DNA of 64,000 nt from Tolypeutes matacus. Taxonomy: Eukaryota > Chordata > Mammalia > Cingulata > Chlamyphoridae. Of this stretch, positions 54,960-64,000 are shown one piece after another. A program made the position numbers and the translations under genes. Each line of letters starts with the position of its first letter. The stretch's first letter is position 1. A model generated the notes under the pieces. The model was not told the origin of the DNA and ran no database searches. It saw nothing but the letters and a program-made list of their open reading frames with translations. Where the stretch lies: NCBI GenBank assembly GCA_026826555.1, contig JAKSZT010054569.1:1292510-1356509 (forward strand), read 5' to 3'.

Positions 54960-55730
54960 AGAGTTTAACTAAACATGGAACCAGTCAGTCATTTCAGTGA
55001 ATGTCAGGACTGGAAATGCAGTATGTGAGAAGGATCTGTGGAAAGTTCTGCTGTCTGATGGTTTGGACCCCTGTGAACTACATGTAAAGCCAAGTTTTCT
55101 GAAAAAATTTTATGAGCAGAACCACTGCCTGCCTGGACTGTAAGGGACAGAGAAGGGATGAATTGAAGGAAGAATGACTTCATGGGCAGAACCATGGAAG
55201 CTGAGGTTTGGATCTCCTTGAGCCAAGAGGGACCAACCATGCATGTGGAAAGGGTGGATCCACCCCTGTGCTTGGTGAGGGCAGGCCATCTGCCCCAGTG
55301 ATTGGAGGGGTTAGGCCTTGCACACCATTGTTCAGGGAGAATGCTGACACCCCAGTCCTCAGAGATGGTGGCACCTGTGTCAGGGCATTTGCAGAGAGCC
55401 TGGCCGCCACCCCAATGCTCTGAGAGGTTGGGACCTTCACCCAAGTGTGCAGTGAGAGCATGGCTGCTGTGCAAGCATGTGAAAGCAGTGGGGTCACTGC
55501 TCCATCAGGTCTATAGGGCAAAACATCAATCTATAGATGACTCTCAGACTTTGAAATCTAACGGAGTTTGCCCTGCTGGGTTTTGGAATTGTTTGTGATT
55601 CATGACCCCTGTTTTCCTTCCAATTTCTCCATTCTGGAATTGGAATGTCTGTCCTATGCGTATTCCTCCTTTGTATATTGGAAGCAGATGAGTTATTTTC
55701 TAGGGGCCTGGGGCCAAGTAATGTTAGGGA
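54960..55730 (+). mobile_element. MaLR-type internal region, non-coding, decayed
   Basis: GACTTTGAAATCTAACGGAG, GTTTGCCCTGCTGGGTTTTGG, CCAATTTCTCCATTCTGGAATTGG and TATTGGAAGCAGATGAG follow the order of MaLR internal sequence. It is truncated before any 3' LTR and joined to L1 sequence near 55.73 kb. No retroviral reading frame survives. Confidence 0.6.
55255..55510 (+). repeat. Degenerate ~32-bp tandem repeat inside MaLR internal region
   Basis: Units start with CCCC and contain a TGxTxxGxGxGG core: CACCCCTGTGCTTGGTGAGGG, CCCCAGTGATTGGAGGGG, CCCCAGTCCTCAGAGATGG, CCCCAATGCTCTGAGAGG, CCCAAGTGTGCAGTGAGAG. Spacing is about 25-34 bp and drifts. About 6-7 units. Confidence 0.6.
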
Positions 55731-55734
55731 ACAG

Positions 55735-56510
55735 GGAATAGAAGTTTAATTGTTACAGAATTTCTGTTTGGGGTGTTGGAAAGACTTTGGTAATGGATGG
55801 TTGCTGATGGTGACACATCGTTGGAAATGTGGTCGCCACCATTTCATTGTATATTTGAATGTGGTTAAATAGGGGACATTTTAGGTTGTACATATGTTAC
55901 TAGAATAAAACTTCTATAAAATCACACAGGACTAGGGAAGTGGATGTGGCTCAAGCAATTGGACTCCCTTCTATCATGTGGAGGGTCCTGGGTTCAGTTC
56001 CCGGGGCCTCCTGGTGAAAGCAAGTTGGCTTTGTGGAGAGCTGGCCCACGCAGAGAGCTGACGCAACAAGATGAAGCGACAAAAAGAGACACAGAGGAGA
56101 GACAGTGAGAAGCACCAGGGAGCTAAGGTGGCTTATTTGATTGAGTGCCTCTCTCCCATATTGGAAAGTCCCAGGATTGGTTCCCAGTGCCTCCTAAAGA
56201 GAAGACGAGAAGAGAAGACAAGCAGACATAGAAGAACGCACAGCTAATGGACACAGAGAGCATACAGGGACCCCAGGTGGCGGGAGACAGGGAATAAATA
56301 AAAATAAAAATAAATCACATAGGACAATACAACACAGTGAACCCTAATGTGAACTATGAATAATAGTTAATGGTACAATTATAATAATATTCTTTCATCA
56401 ATTTTAACAAAGGTACCACACTAATACAAATTGTTAATAATAGAGGGTTATATGGGCACTCTGTTCTTTTTGCATGATTTTTTCTGTAAATCTACAACTT
56501 CCCTTAAAAA
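55735..56510 (+). repeat. L1 3' UTR split by a dimeric SINE
   Basis: The left part (55735-55932) has TTTGGTAATGGATGGTTGCTG and TTAGGTTGTACATATG. The right part (56312-56510) has CAACACAGTGAACCCTAATG, ATAATAGTTAATGGTACAATTAT and CTGTAAATCTACAACTTCCC. Together they match the uninterrupted L1 at 430-800. Confidence 0.85.
55919..56325 (+). mobile_element. Dimeric DAS-type SINE inserted in L1
   Basis: Units GTGGATGTGGCTCAAGCAATT and TAAGGTGGCTTATTTGATTGAG, with body GAGCTGACGCAACAAGATG and tail AATAAAAATAAAAAT. Flanks AAATCACACAGGAC (55919-55932) and AAATCACATAGGAC (56312-56325), 13 of 14 identical. Confidence 0.9.
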
Positions 56511-56560
56511 AAAAAAAAAATCAAGGGGAAATCCACACCATGAGAAAGGCTCTTAGGGCT

Positions 56561-56594
56561 TTATCAGCTACAGAAGGGTGGAGAAGTAGATAAG
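56561..56594. promoter_or_regulatory. Candidate inverted GATA pair with CACCC box
   Basis: TTATCA (56561-56566), GGGTGG (56576-56581) and AGATAAG (56588-56594) within 34 bp, just past the L1 poly-A and about 38 kb upstream of SLC25A37. Motif match only. Confidence 0.35.
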
Positions 56595-56804
56595 ACCACC
56601 TCTTAATTGGGCCCATTTTGGGGTGTGTATTTCTAATCTTAGTAACAAAACAATTTTCTTTAAGGGTCAAATCTCATGGTTTTCTGCTCTGGGACAGTCC
56701 TAATCCCAGAGCCTTAGTTTCTACACTTCCCTTTAAGTGGAGAATGCTCAGCTGATCAGAGACAAGTAAGAATTTGTACTAACAAATTCTAGTAGAACCA
56801 CCTC

Positions 56805-56915
56805 ATTTTATACACAAGGAAACTGAGGCCCAGAGAAGGAAAGTAACTTGATAGAGTTCACACAGAGGCGGTAATGGGATCTGAATTTGGGTCTCTGGCT
56901 CCCAATGTCTAGCCA
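56805..56915 (-). repeat. MIR SINE, antisense
   Basis: CTCATTTTATACACAAGGAAACTGAGGCCC, AAAGTAACTTGATAGAGTTC. Confidence 0.8.
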
Positions 56916-57199
56916 CGACATGCAGGTTGTATCACATCATCACAGTCAGGAGTTTTTCACTCATTGTCCCATATGTCTTTGCCTTACCTCCTCAATCAGC
57001 TTGTGGCCTCCTCAGGGGCAGGGGCTATGGCTTGGCCTTTGTGTTTCTCCAGGTGTCCATTCACTTAGGAAGGTCCTGTAGATACTTGTTGATTTTAGGG
57101 GAATGTTGAGGGGCTAATTGATGGAACACAGAGGACTGGTGGTGCATTTTGGTTGGGGAGAAGATGTCAAGATTGATCCAGACTTTGAAGTACTACCCA

Positions 57200-57425
57200 C
57201 ATGGACAAGGTGGATGGGGTCTCTGGGCAACCATTTACCAGCTGAGTGACCTTGAACAAGTTTCTTAACTTCTTTAAGCCTCAACTCCTTCAACTATAAA
57301 AAGGGGGTGACAATGTCTATGCTGCTTGTTTTTTTTTTTTTTTTAAGATTTAATAAGATACCCCACGCCTGACACTCAATGAATATTAGCTCATTTTTGT
57401 TGTAGCTGTTGTCAGTGTAATTAGG
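57200..57425 (+). repeat. MIR SINE with internal poly-T
   Basis: CATTTACCAGCTGAGTGACC, ACAAGTTTCTTAACTTCTTTAAGCC, ACGCCTGACACTCAATGAATATTAG. A 17-T tract at 57329-57345. Confidence 0.8.
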
Positions 57426-57889
57426 TAGGGGAAAAGCATAGGGCAAACAGGCACAAGGTGGGGGAGGAGGAAACGCAATGAAAAATAATGGAAAACTCAG
57501 CGGCTCCTATTTAACCGAGAAAGGCTGCTCTAGCTGGAGACTGCAGGGCACACATATTTCCCAAAAACAGCACGAGGGGGTTCCCTAGCTCTATGACCCA
57601 AGGAGTAGCTGGGAAACTGCCTCCAACTTCAAAACTCCCAGAATCAAACTGGAAGTTCTGACAGCCAATAATAACCTCCTACAAGGGGAAACTAGTATCT
57701 CACGGCAGATTTGGGTGCCTCGCAGGACTGCAGGACATTCCCATGATCCTGGTGCAAGTGGTGAGGTGGACTGGGAGAAATGGAGCAGCTCCAATTCCTG
57801 ATGCTCAACAGACCTTAGGCTTGCTCTTGGCTTTGGGCTCGGAAGAGGCCGAGGGGCAACTTTCTTCGGTAATACTGTATCCAGGTTCA

Positions 57890-58437
57890 TCCCACACCAG
57901 CCGCCTCTGTGAGCGCCCAAGTTGGACCCCAAAGAGATCAAAGGGGTGTCCCGGAGGTTCACTGGTGGGGTAGTCAGTGCCACGTCTGCTCTGGCCCCCA
58001 AGATCGGTTTCCTGGGTCTGTCTCCAAAAAAGGTTGGTGATGACATGGCCAAGGCAACTGGTGACTGGCAGGGTCTAAGAATAAGAGTGAAGCTGACCAT
58101 TCAGGACAGACCCAGACACCTTCTGCCTCTGCCTTGATCATCAAAATCCTTGAGGAACCACCCAGAGACAGAAAGAAGCAAACGCTAAGCACAGTGGAAA
58201 TAACACTTTTGATGAGATTTTCAATATTTCCAGACAGATGTGGCACCAATCTTTAGCCAGAAAACTCTGTGGAATCTACCATTAAGGAGAGTCTGGGGAC
58301 GGCCAGTCTGTGGGCTGCAACGTGGAAAGCCGCCACCCTCTTGACGTCATAGATGACATCAGCAGGGCGCAGTGGAATGGCCGATGAGTTAAGAACTACA
58401 AAGGAAAATGTTTCAATAAAGGATCATTTGACAACCA
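57890..58437 (+). pseudogene. RPL12P: RPL12 processed pseudogene
   Basis: An intronless copy of ribosomal protein L12 mRNA (large-subunit protein of the stalk base). The plus strand still encodes [32 protein letters not shown] and VKLTIQ, characteristic of RPL12, and DNA similarity continues through the former stop (TAA 58390-58392) into the 3' UTR with AATAAA at 58415-58420. The initiator is destroyed (TGA in the ATG position, 57910-57912), and about 13 nt are missing near 58105-58120, shifting the frame. Further substitutions follow. A short degraded A-rich end is at 58437-58450. It is a non-functional L1-mediated retrocopy. The 5' limit is approximate. Confidence 0.93.
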
Positions 58438-58679
58438 CAGGGAGAAAAGGGAGCTTGGGCTCATACACCTATAATTAGCCTATAAACCTCATCCTATCAC
58501 CAGGGCTCTCCCGCCTTGTTTCCACACATCCTTTTAGACTCCTCTGAGGCAGAACTCCGTGTTCGTTTTGATCTGACCTCACCTGAGCACAGAGGGGCAT
58601 AATTCAGGGCAGTGGCTTGCCCTGACCAATTCCCCTTCTAGAAATTGATGCTTCCCTGGCAACTGGCTCCCCCAGCATG

Positions 58680-58765
58680 TCCAGCCTGTGACTCACTATC
58701 AGCTCCAGCAAAATGCTCAGGAGCCTCAGAAGCACCCCGAGCTGGGCCAGGGAGATAAGAAGGGC
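58680..58765 (+). promoter_or_regulatory. Candidate distal erythroid enhancer with GATA1::TAL1 composite
   Basis: In 80 bp of unrepeated DNA lie TGACTCA (58689-58695, NF-E2/AP-1 core), CTATCA (58696-58701, reversed TGATAG), CACCC (58733-58737, KLF1-type) and CTG-GGCCAGGG-AGATAAG (58742-58759). The last is an exact fit, in spacing and sequence, to the GATA1::TAL1 half-E-box composite CTG-N8-AGATAAG. I found no other AGATAA in the window with CTG at this spacing. The nearest recognised promoter is that of the erythroid iron importer SLC25A37, about 40 kb away. Motifs are seen directly; enhancer activity is inferred. Confidence 0.5.
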
Positions 58766-59155
58766 TGTGCCTACAGCTATGTGGGCCCCTCTGCCCGGGG
58801 GAAACTGAGTGGGTCCTCCAGCTGAGGGGATGTGTCGAAGCTGTGGGGACAGATTTCCCCGCTCACCCCTGAAAGAAAATAATAACAAAGGGATAGATGA
58901 GCGGGAAGGTACTTTTCAGGAAATTTCATCTCTGGAGTCAGCAACCTAGGCAAAACGTCTAGGCTAGCACAGAAAATGGTCCAGGCCGACAGGTGAGGTT
59001 TGCTAGTGATCCTTCCAGCTCCTCAAGTGGGGCCCTCTTCCAGGTGTCAATTATCTTTGCTCCCAATGAATCTCAGCTTATCCCTGCAAAAGCATTAACT
59101 GGTAATTAAGCAGTTAAATAACTACTAAACCAGAGAGTTTGCCATTTTGATGTAG
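58766..59155. other. Unique sequence
   Basis: No exon or repeat recognised. Confidence 0.4.
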
Positions 59156-59159
59156 GCAG

Positions 59160-59350
59160 AATAAAGAGGTAAACCACTAAGAGTAAGGAAATTGGTTCTG
59201 GAACCCAGAAGACTTGGGTTTGCATTCCAGCTCTGCTACTGCCTTGTGCAGTGTTTCTTTTCTGAGCCTCAGTTATCCATGGGATGGGAATGATCATTTG
59301 GCTTATCTCCTGTGGTTGGGGTAAAGTTCAAGTGAGATATTCACATGTAA
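59160..59350 (+). repeat. MIR SINE
   Basis: GACTTGGGTTTGCATTCCAGC, TTTCTGAGCCTCAGTTATCC, ATGGGATGGGAATGATCA. Confidence 0.85.
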
Positions 59351-59460
59351 ATGTGCTTTTCTGTGAACTTGCTGGCTGCTGCTCCTTGGGGTTTGATGCT
59401 GGGAGTTTTAAAGTTGGGATGGGAGTTTTATTTCATCTATATCTATAGCTATATATTGAC

Positions 59461-59527
59461 TAGATGGATGGATGGATGGATGGATGGATGGATGGATGGA
59501 TGGATGGATGGATAGGTAGATAGATAG
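59461..59527 (+). repeat. (GGAT)n microsatellite
   Basis: About 12 perfect GGAT/ATGG units, then TAGATAGATAG. Confidence 0.95.
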
Positions 59528-59529
59528 AC

Positions 59530-60030
59530 CCTCCTCTCATGGTGCTTTCAGGAGTATGTGTGCCCTCCAGTGTCCAGCCAGTATAACCCTTCTTAATTAA
59601 ACAGGAGCCATATGCCTGGTGAAAACCTGAAATCCTCCTACCTGAGGGAAAGTCTAGACTTTCTTTTATATCAGAGCAGTCAGCTGAAAGCTGCACCTCT
59701 GAGTAGGCTGGGAGGTGAAGCCTTTGATGGTTCTCCCCTACGTAGGCCACTGGGCCATCGAGTCATTCGAAAGGCCTGCACTCCTTCTTGCAGGGTTCCC
59801 TTCTCACCTGGATGGCCCTAAGCTTCAGGATTCTCTGAAGGAGGGAGCAAAAGTAAGATAATGGCTCTCCTAACTAACTTTCTGAGGCTGCTGTGTTACC
59901 ATGGTGGTGAAGGTGGCAGAAGTGGGAAGGCTTGTGTGCCCAGAGGTGAGAGAGGGAGAGAAACTGTAGCATCATGGGAAAAGAAAGGAGGGGAGGAAGG
60001 GGGCTTACTCAGTTTTTCATTCAGAAATTT
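59530..60030. other. Unique sequence
   Basis: No exon or repeat recognised. Confidence 0.4.
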
Positions 60031-60035
60031 TGTTT

Positions 60036-60135
60036 GGGGGGAGCAAATATAGCTCCCCTGCTTCCTAGGTTGAGCACCTGCTTCCTATGTACAAGGTCCT
60101 GGGTTCATTCCCTGGTACCTCCTAAAAAAAAATTT
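60036..60135 (+). mobile_element. DAS-type SINE monomer, diverged
   Basis: GAGCAAATATAGCTCCCCTG, GGTTGAGCACCTGCTTCC, CTGGGTTCATTCCCTGG, then an A/T homopolymer end. Confidence 0.75.
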
Positions 60136-60920
60136 TTTTTTTTGAGAGTTGACTATATAGTAGGTACCATGGTGGATAAGGAAGATGAGAAAAGTGGAAG
60201 GAAAAGGGGGGTGGGGTATATAGGAGAGAAAGGAAAATGAGACGGGAAAGGAGAAAAAAAGAGAGGTGGAAAAGGAAGGTGATTTGATAAAAATTTCCAT
60301 TAGAGATTCCCAGGCAGGTGGGAAAGCAGGCAAGCCTTCCCCCAAAGAAATCATATGGGTGCTGTGTGGGACACCTCTCATGTTAGGTCATTTTATCCTC
60401 CCATTTTACCCTCTTCTTAAACAAAAACCTGTGTACAATGCAAGAGTCCCTTGCCTTAAAAAGAAGCAGCAGCCCATTTCATCTGCAAGCTTAGGCTTGC
60501 AGGTAGCCCAGTATTCGATACATAATAGATGCTCAATAAATATGAGTGGAAGGCCAAGGTGGCTGCCTGGCATCATTCCCCTGAGGGAAGCTGAGTCTGA
60601 GACCAAACCAAGTTTTATAGTCTTGAAATCCAACTCAAGACTGCCTGGGGGAGCAGAGGAGCCAGATGATTTCCTCTTTGGTTCCCTCACAGGCCAACCT
60701 GGGACTACTCCAGGACAGCAAATGCTTCCAGACTCTCAGTGGAGAACTTCTTTCCTGTGAATTCAGGTTCCTGATGGTTGAGAGGCACAGGACTCTGCAG
60801 TAAGGTGGCAGATAGCATATCCCTCTCAAAATCAGCAAAAAGTCCTTCTCTAAGAAATCTGCAGATCATTGCTTCTCCCACTCTCAGATCCCCCAACGGG
60901 AACATTAGGGGAGTTCATTA
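60136..60920. other. Unique sequence with an L2 terminus
   Basis: GATACATAATAGATGCTCAATAAATATG at 60518-60545 is an L2 3' terminus. The remainder is unrecognised. Confidence 0.45.
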
Positions 60921-60924
60921 ATGT

Positions 60925-61300
60925 GACAATTGACCACATCCTGTGTGGAGGGCAAAGTACTAGGTGCCAGAAGTAAGACGATGAATGCAATCCATTCCCT
61001 CCCCTTAAGGAGCTTGCTATCCAGTCAAAAAGAATATAATCACATCTATTTTACAGATGGAAAAAGCTGAAGCTTTTTGATTGTGATGTCATTAAAAATA
61101 TTCCTTTGTTCTTTCTTTCATTCACTTACTCAGAAAACTTTTCCTGAGGCCACATGATGTGCCAGACACTGTACTAGGTCCCGCCAGGTGATGCAGACAA
61201 AGGTCAGGCACGTCTGCCCACAAAAGGACACCTACAAAGATAAGAACCCTTCAGGAGCTTATATTTTGCTCATGTACTAGGGCCTTTTGACTCTCATCTA
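60925..61300 (-). repeat. Two L2 3' ends, antisense
   Basis: 60925-61045 (GTACTAGGTGCCAGAAGTAAG, CCTTAAGGAGCTTGCTATCC) and 61115-61300 (CATTCACTTACTCAGAAAAC, ATGTGCCAGACACTGTACTAGG) repeat the same reversed L2 order. A short MIR-like ATTTTACAGATGG lies between. Confidence 0.6.
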
Positions 61301-61539
61301 TGTAGCTTCAATTTCATCAGTTAAATGTCATTGAGAGAGGAAATGGGAAAACTATGACATACAAATGGAGGCCACCACCATACCTGCTGGGCCAGATCTC
61401 AGGGAATTTCAGGGAGAGGGACAGCTGGAAAATGATCACAAAAAGAAGGCCATGGCCAGTTTGAATGACTCATACTTACAAAAGAAGGTGGCAATATTAT
61501 AGCCTAAAGCTTAGGCCAGTCATTCAACCCGCATCCACA

Positions 61540-61762
61540 GCATGGACTCGGGGATAGTTAGTTCAAGTCTTGGATCTGCCATTGAACAGCTGTGTGTTTT
61601 TGAGAAAATTACTCATTCTCTAAATCTCAGCTTCCTCACCTGTGAAATGCGGATAAGAGTCCACATCTCACAAGGTCTGTCCACACCTCATATTGTGAAG
61701 ATTAACTGAAATCCTCTATGTAACATGACTGGCAAGATGTAGGAACTCAGGAAGCTATTGTC
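61540..61762 (+). repeat. MIR SINE
   Basis: AAGTCTTGGATCTGCCATTG, CTCAGCTTCCTCACCTGTG, GTGAAGATTAACTGAAATCC. Confidence 0.85.
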
Positions 61763-61983
61763 ATCCATCATCATCTTCATTATCAAAAGTGCTGCTGACA
61801 AAAGCATCCATGGGAAAGGGGTAGGAGAAGGTGGCAAAGAATCTAACAAGTAGATGTTTCAGGTCTGGGCAGGCTGGAAAAGGATGAGCTAGTGGAAGTC
61901 GCCTCCCTGTCACTTTGGAGCTCTCAAGTAACCCTGGGGAAACCCACATCCTGAGCTGGGTTTTCTGGGGTCCAGGTTGCATG

Positions 61984-62129
61984 CAGCTGGGAGGGGGTGT
62001 GTTCCACATGACAATGAGTGACTAGGGGCCCAGGGAGCTCCTGCTCTGGGGGTGGAACCCCTGATAAGGACAGCAGTTTATCAGCCCTGTCTCCACCCAA
62101 CCCCACTGGGCTCTCCAGAAAGAGATAAG
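61984..62129. promoter_or_regulatory. Candidate distal erythroid enhancer: palindromic GATA pair + CACCC + E-box
   Basis: Unrepeated DNA holds CAGCTG (61984-61989), GGGGGTGTG (61993-62001, reversed CACACCC/KLF1 site), GGGGGTGG (62048-62055), CTGATAA (62061-62067) and its exact inverted copy TTATCAG (62078-62084) ten bases apart, CACCC (62094-62098) and AGATAAG (62123-62129). Three GATA cores and three CACCC-type boxes in 146 bp resemble erythroid control regions. About 43 kb upstream of SLC25A37. Function is inferred. Confidence 0.45.
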
Positions 62130-62184
62130 CTCAACTCAGTCACCCTCCCAGGCAGCAGGTACTTTTCTGGTATTTTTAATAATT

Positions 62185-63065
62185 GTACTTTTTTTTTTCT
62201 ACTTACACAAGTAATAAATTCTTCCATTTAGAAAGTGAAAAAAAAAGACAAAATAACACTTTACATTCGTCCTAAGTCTTTGCACACAAATCAATCACCC
62301 TTCTGCATTCCAGACTTTTTTAAGGCATCATTTTTTCCTTTTTAAAAATTACATAGTTTGTAATCAGAATACAACTTTATTCTACTTTTCTCACTTACTG
62401 TTATTTCATAAGCTTTCCCCCTTATTTTTACAGACTTTGTATACACAATAAGTCTGACTTTGATTTTAGTTAGAATTTGAATTCTTATCTATTCATTCCT
62501 GCATTGTTAGACTGTTTATAATTTACACAAATAACATCATGTTAACACCTTTGTACTAAAGCATATTCTTTAACTTGAGTTATTTCATTAAACTAAATCT
62601 CCCAAGTGGAATTCGTATAATTAAAGGGCATGATCATTTACAAGGCTCTTGATACTTATATTGGACATCTTAAATGTTTTTCAGATTTTTTGTTAGAGTA
62701 TATATAATACATCCTCATTGTAAAGATGTTAAAAACATAGAAACTGAGAAAAAGAATGAAAGAAAAAAAGATTGGTAATTCTATCACCTGATGATAACCA
62801 CTTTGACAATTTCTATATTTCCTTTCTTATTGTTCTGGAATCATTTTGTATATAAAAATCATATATATTTTTTTCATTTATTTCTCCACATGATTAAGAA
62901 TCTTTCTAAAATATGATTTTAATTGATGTAAAATTGCCCATTGTGTGTGCATATCATAATTGATCTCTTATTGGTGATCATTGGGGTTCCCTGCCCATGA
63001 TTTTTCACTATTATAAATGACAGCAGAGCAGATGCCAAAACGTCACCGCTTTCATGATGAGGACT
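62185..63065 (-). repeat. Old L1/HAL1-type sequence, antisense, AT-rich
   Basis: TACACAAGTAATAAATTCTTCC, GCATTGTTAGACTGTTTATAATT, TAAATCTCCCAAGTGGAATTCG, then a second round with CTATCACCTGATGATAACC, TTCTGGAATCATTTTGTATA and TTCACTATTATAAATGACAGCAG. Two partial copies appear to follow each other. Confidence 0.5.
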
Positions 63066-63139
63066 CAACTTAGTAGGAGTCACAGAATTATAGATCTTGA
63101 GCACTTAGGAACTTCAAGAGAGTCACACATGCAGCACCC

Positions 63140-63275
63140 TGAAACTAGGTTCCCAAGTATTTATATACACATTTTATAGATGAGGTATGCTGCTCAAAAG
63201 AGAATACAAGAGACTCATGCAAGTTCATTGAGCTGGTAAATATCAAAGGTAAGAACTGGAATCTCCACACATGAT
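63140..63275 (-). repeat. MIR-like fragment, antisense
   Basis: CACATTTTATAGATGAGGTATGC and CTGGTAAATATCAAAGGTAAGAACTGG. Diverged. Confidence 0.5.
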
Positions 63276-64000
63276 TCAACTTGGCTAGTTTTTTTTCTGA
63301 AATATTTTTATTTCTTAGTATTTTAAGTGCTAGATGTACACAAGATGACAAAATGATAAAGGGAACCTAAAGAGAATTGATCATTTATTCAATATCAGCC
63401 TGAGGGAGGTTCCCTATTGGTGTGTCACAGGTCTCTACGCTTGCCTCTATCCTGTCCGACATCTTTAACATTATCTTGGTAATGATAAAGTAGGCATATC
63501 GAAAGCTCAGGTGACATTGAACCACTACTGACATTGAAGCCAGATTACAAAGTCAATGGACCTAAAGGTTGGACCAGAAATCACAAGTTGAATAGGAAGA
63601 AATATAAAGACTTCCTTCCCATCCAAATAAATAAATAAATAAAAGGAACAAGAAACTACACACCGAAAAGGAAGAAAAGGGTCTTGATAGCATCTCTCTA
63701 ACAAAGATTTTGAAAATGCTGTTAACTCTCCCCATTTAGTGCTAGCCAACAATGTGTCATAAAGAGCCGCCAAGGTGCACGGCTCTAAGGGGCACATTTA
63801 CATCGTACTTGTGCAATAAGACTGCTTTGGACACTGCTTCCAACAAGCTGAAGTGATTCTAGGCTGCATTCAGAGACTGTAAGTCCCAAAATAAAGGAAG
63901 GGATTACGCTCATCTGCAGCAGGTCTTTCATTCTGGGCCAAAATTTAGAGGGTGATGTATGTCAAGAGAAAAGTGACGTGGAAAGTCAAAGGTCTGGAAA
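63276..64000. other. Unique sequence to the window end
   Basis: No exon or classified repeat recognised. An (AAAT)n tract at 63626-63643. No ENTPD4 exon seen. Confidence 0.4.

Noticed and set aside
55004..55521. 156-codon minus-strand frame
   Set aside because: Arises from the degenerate tandem repeat inside an LTR-element internal region on the opposite strand.

Overview
This is a vertebrate (placental mammal) nuclear window, and the repeats point to a xenarthran, most likely an armadillo. At least a dozen copies of a tRNA-derived SINE share the body GTGGCTCA.G.GGTTGAGC.CCTGCTTCCCACAT and a box-B-like GGTTCGATTCCC. I associate this family with the DAS SINEs of Dasypus. Several of its insertions are young, with perfect 12-15 bp target-site duplications (TSDs). 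The ancient layer (MIR, L2, CR1/L3, MaLR LTRs, hAT fossils) is general to placental mammals. There are no operons or prokaryotic features.

Only one functional protein-coding exon is recognised. It is exon 1 of SLC25A37 (mitoferrin-1, the erythroid mitochondrial iron importer), on the minus strand at 18509-18721. It encodes the 71-residue N-terminus and ends in the first mitochondrial-carrier signature PVDSVK, immediately before a GT splice donor. It sits in a CpG island (about 17.87-18.96 kb) with a palindromic CRE and two CCAAT boxes. Positions 1-18508 are therefore the 5' part of intron 1, and exons 2-4 lie off the left edge. Positions from about 18.9 to 64 kb are upstream flank. In other mammals the next gene on that side is ENTPD4, of which I see no exon.

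Layout: 1-18.5 kb is intron 1, with old L1, long antisense L2, MIRs, an intact hAT fossil and three SINE sites. 18.5-19.0 kb is the promoter. 19-33 kb is flank rich in L2, MIR and L1. 33-39 kb is mostly unique sequence. 39-44 kb is dense L1 plus SINE, including a (GGGAA)n array holding a 10-N gap. 43.7-46.6 kb contains a CR1/L3 relic and a GC-rich unrepeated block. 50.5-55.7 kb is a pile-up of MaLR/ERVL-type LTRs. 55.7-56.5 kb is an L1 split by a SINE. 56.5-62.2 kb holds an RPL12 processed pseudogene and, in unique DNA, three clusters of erythroid transcription factor motifs. 62.2-64 kb is AT-rich old L1-like sequence.

The most interesting signal is non-coding. About 38-43 kb upstream of this erythroid gene are clustered GATA, E-box, CACCC and NF-E2/AP-1 motifs. 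They include a full-length match to the GATA1::TAL1 composite site (CTG-N8-AGATAAG) at 58742-58759 and a perfect inverted GATA pair at 62061-62084. I infer a distal erythroid enhancer cluster for SLC25A37. This rests on motifs only and is unproven.
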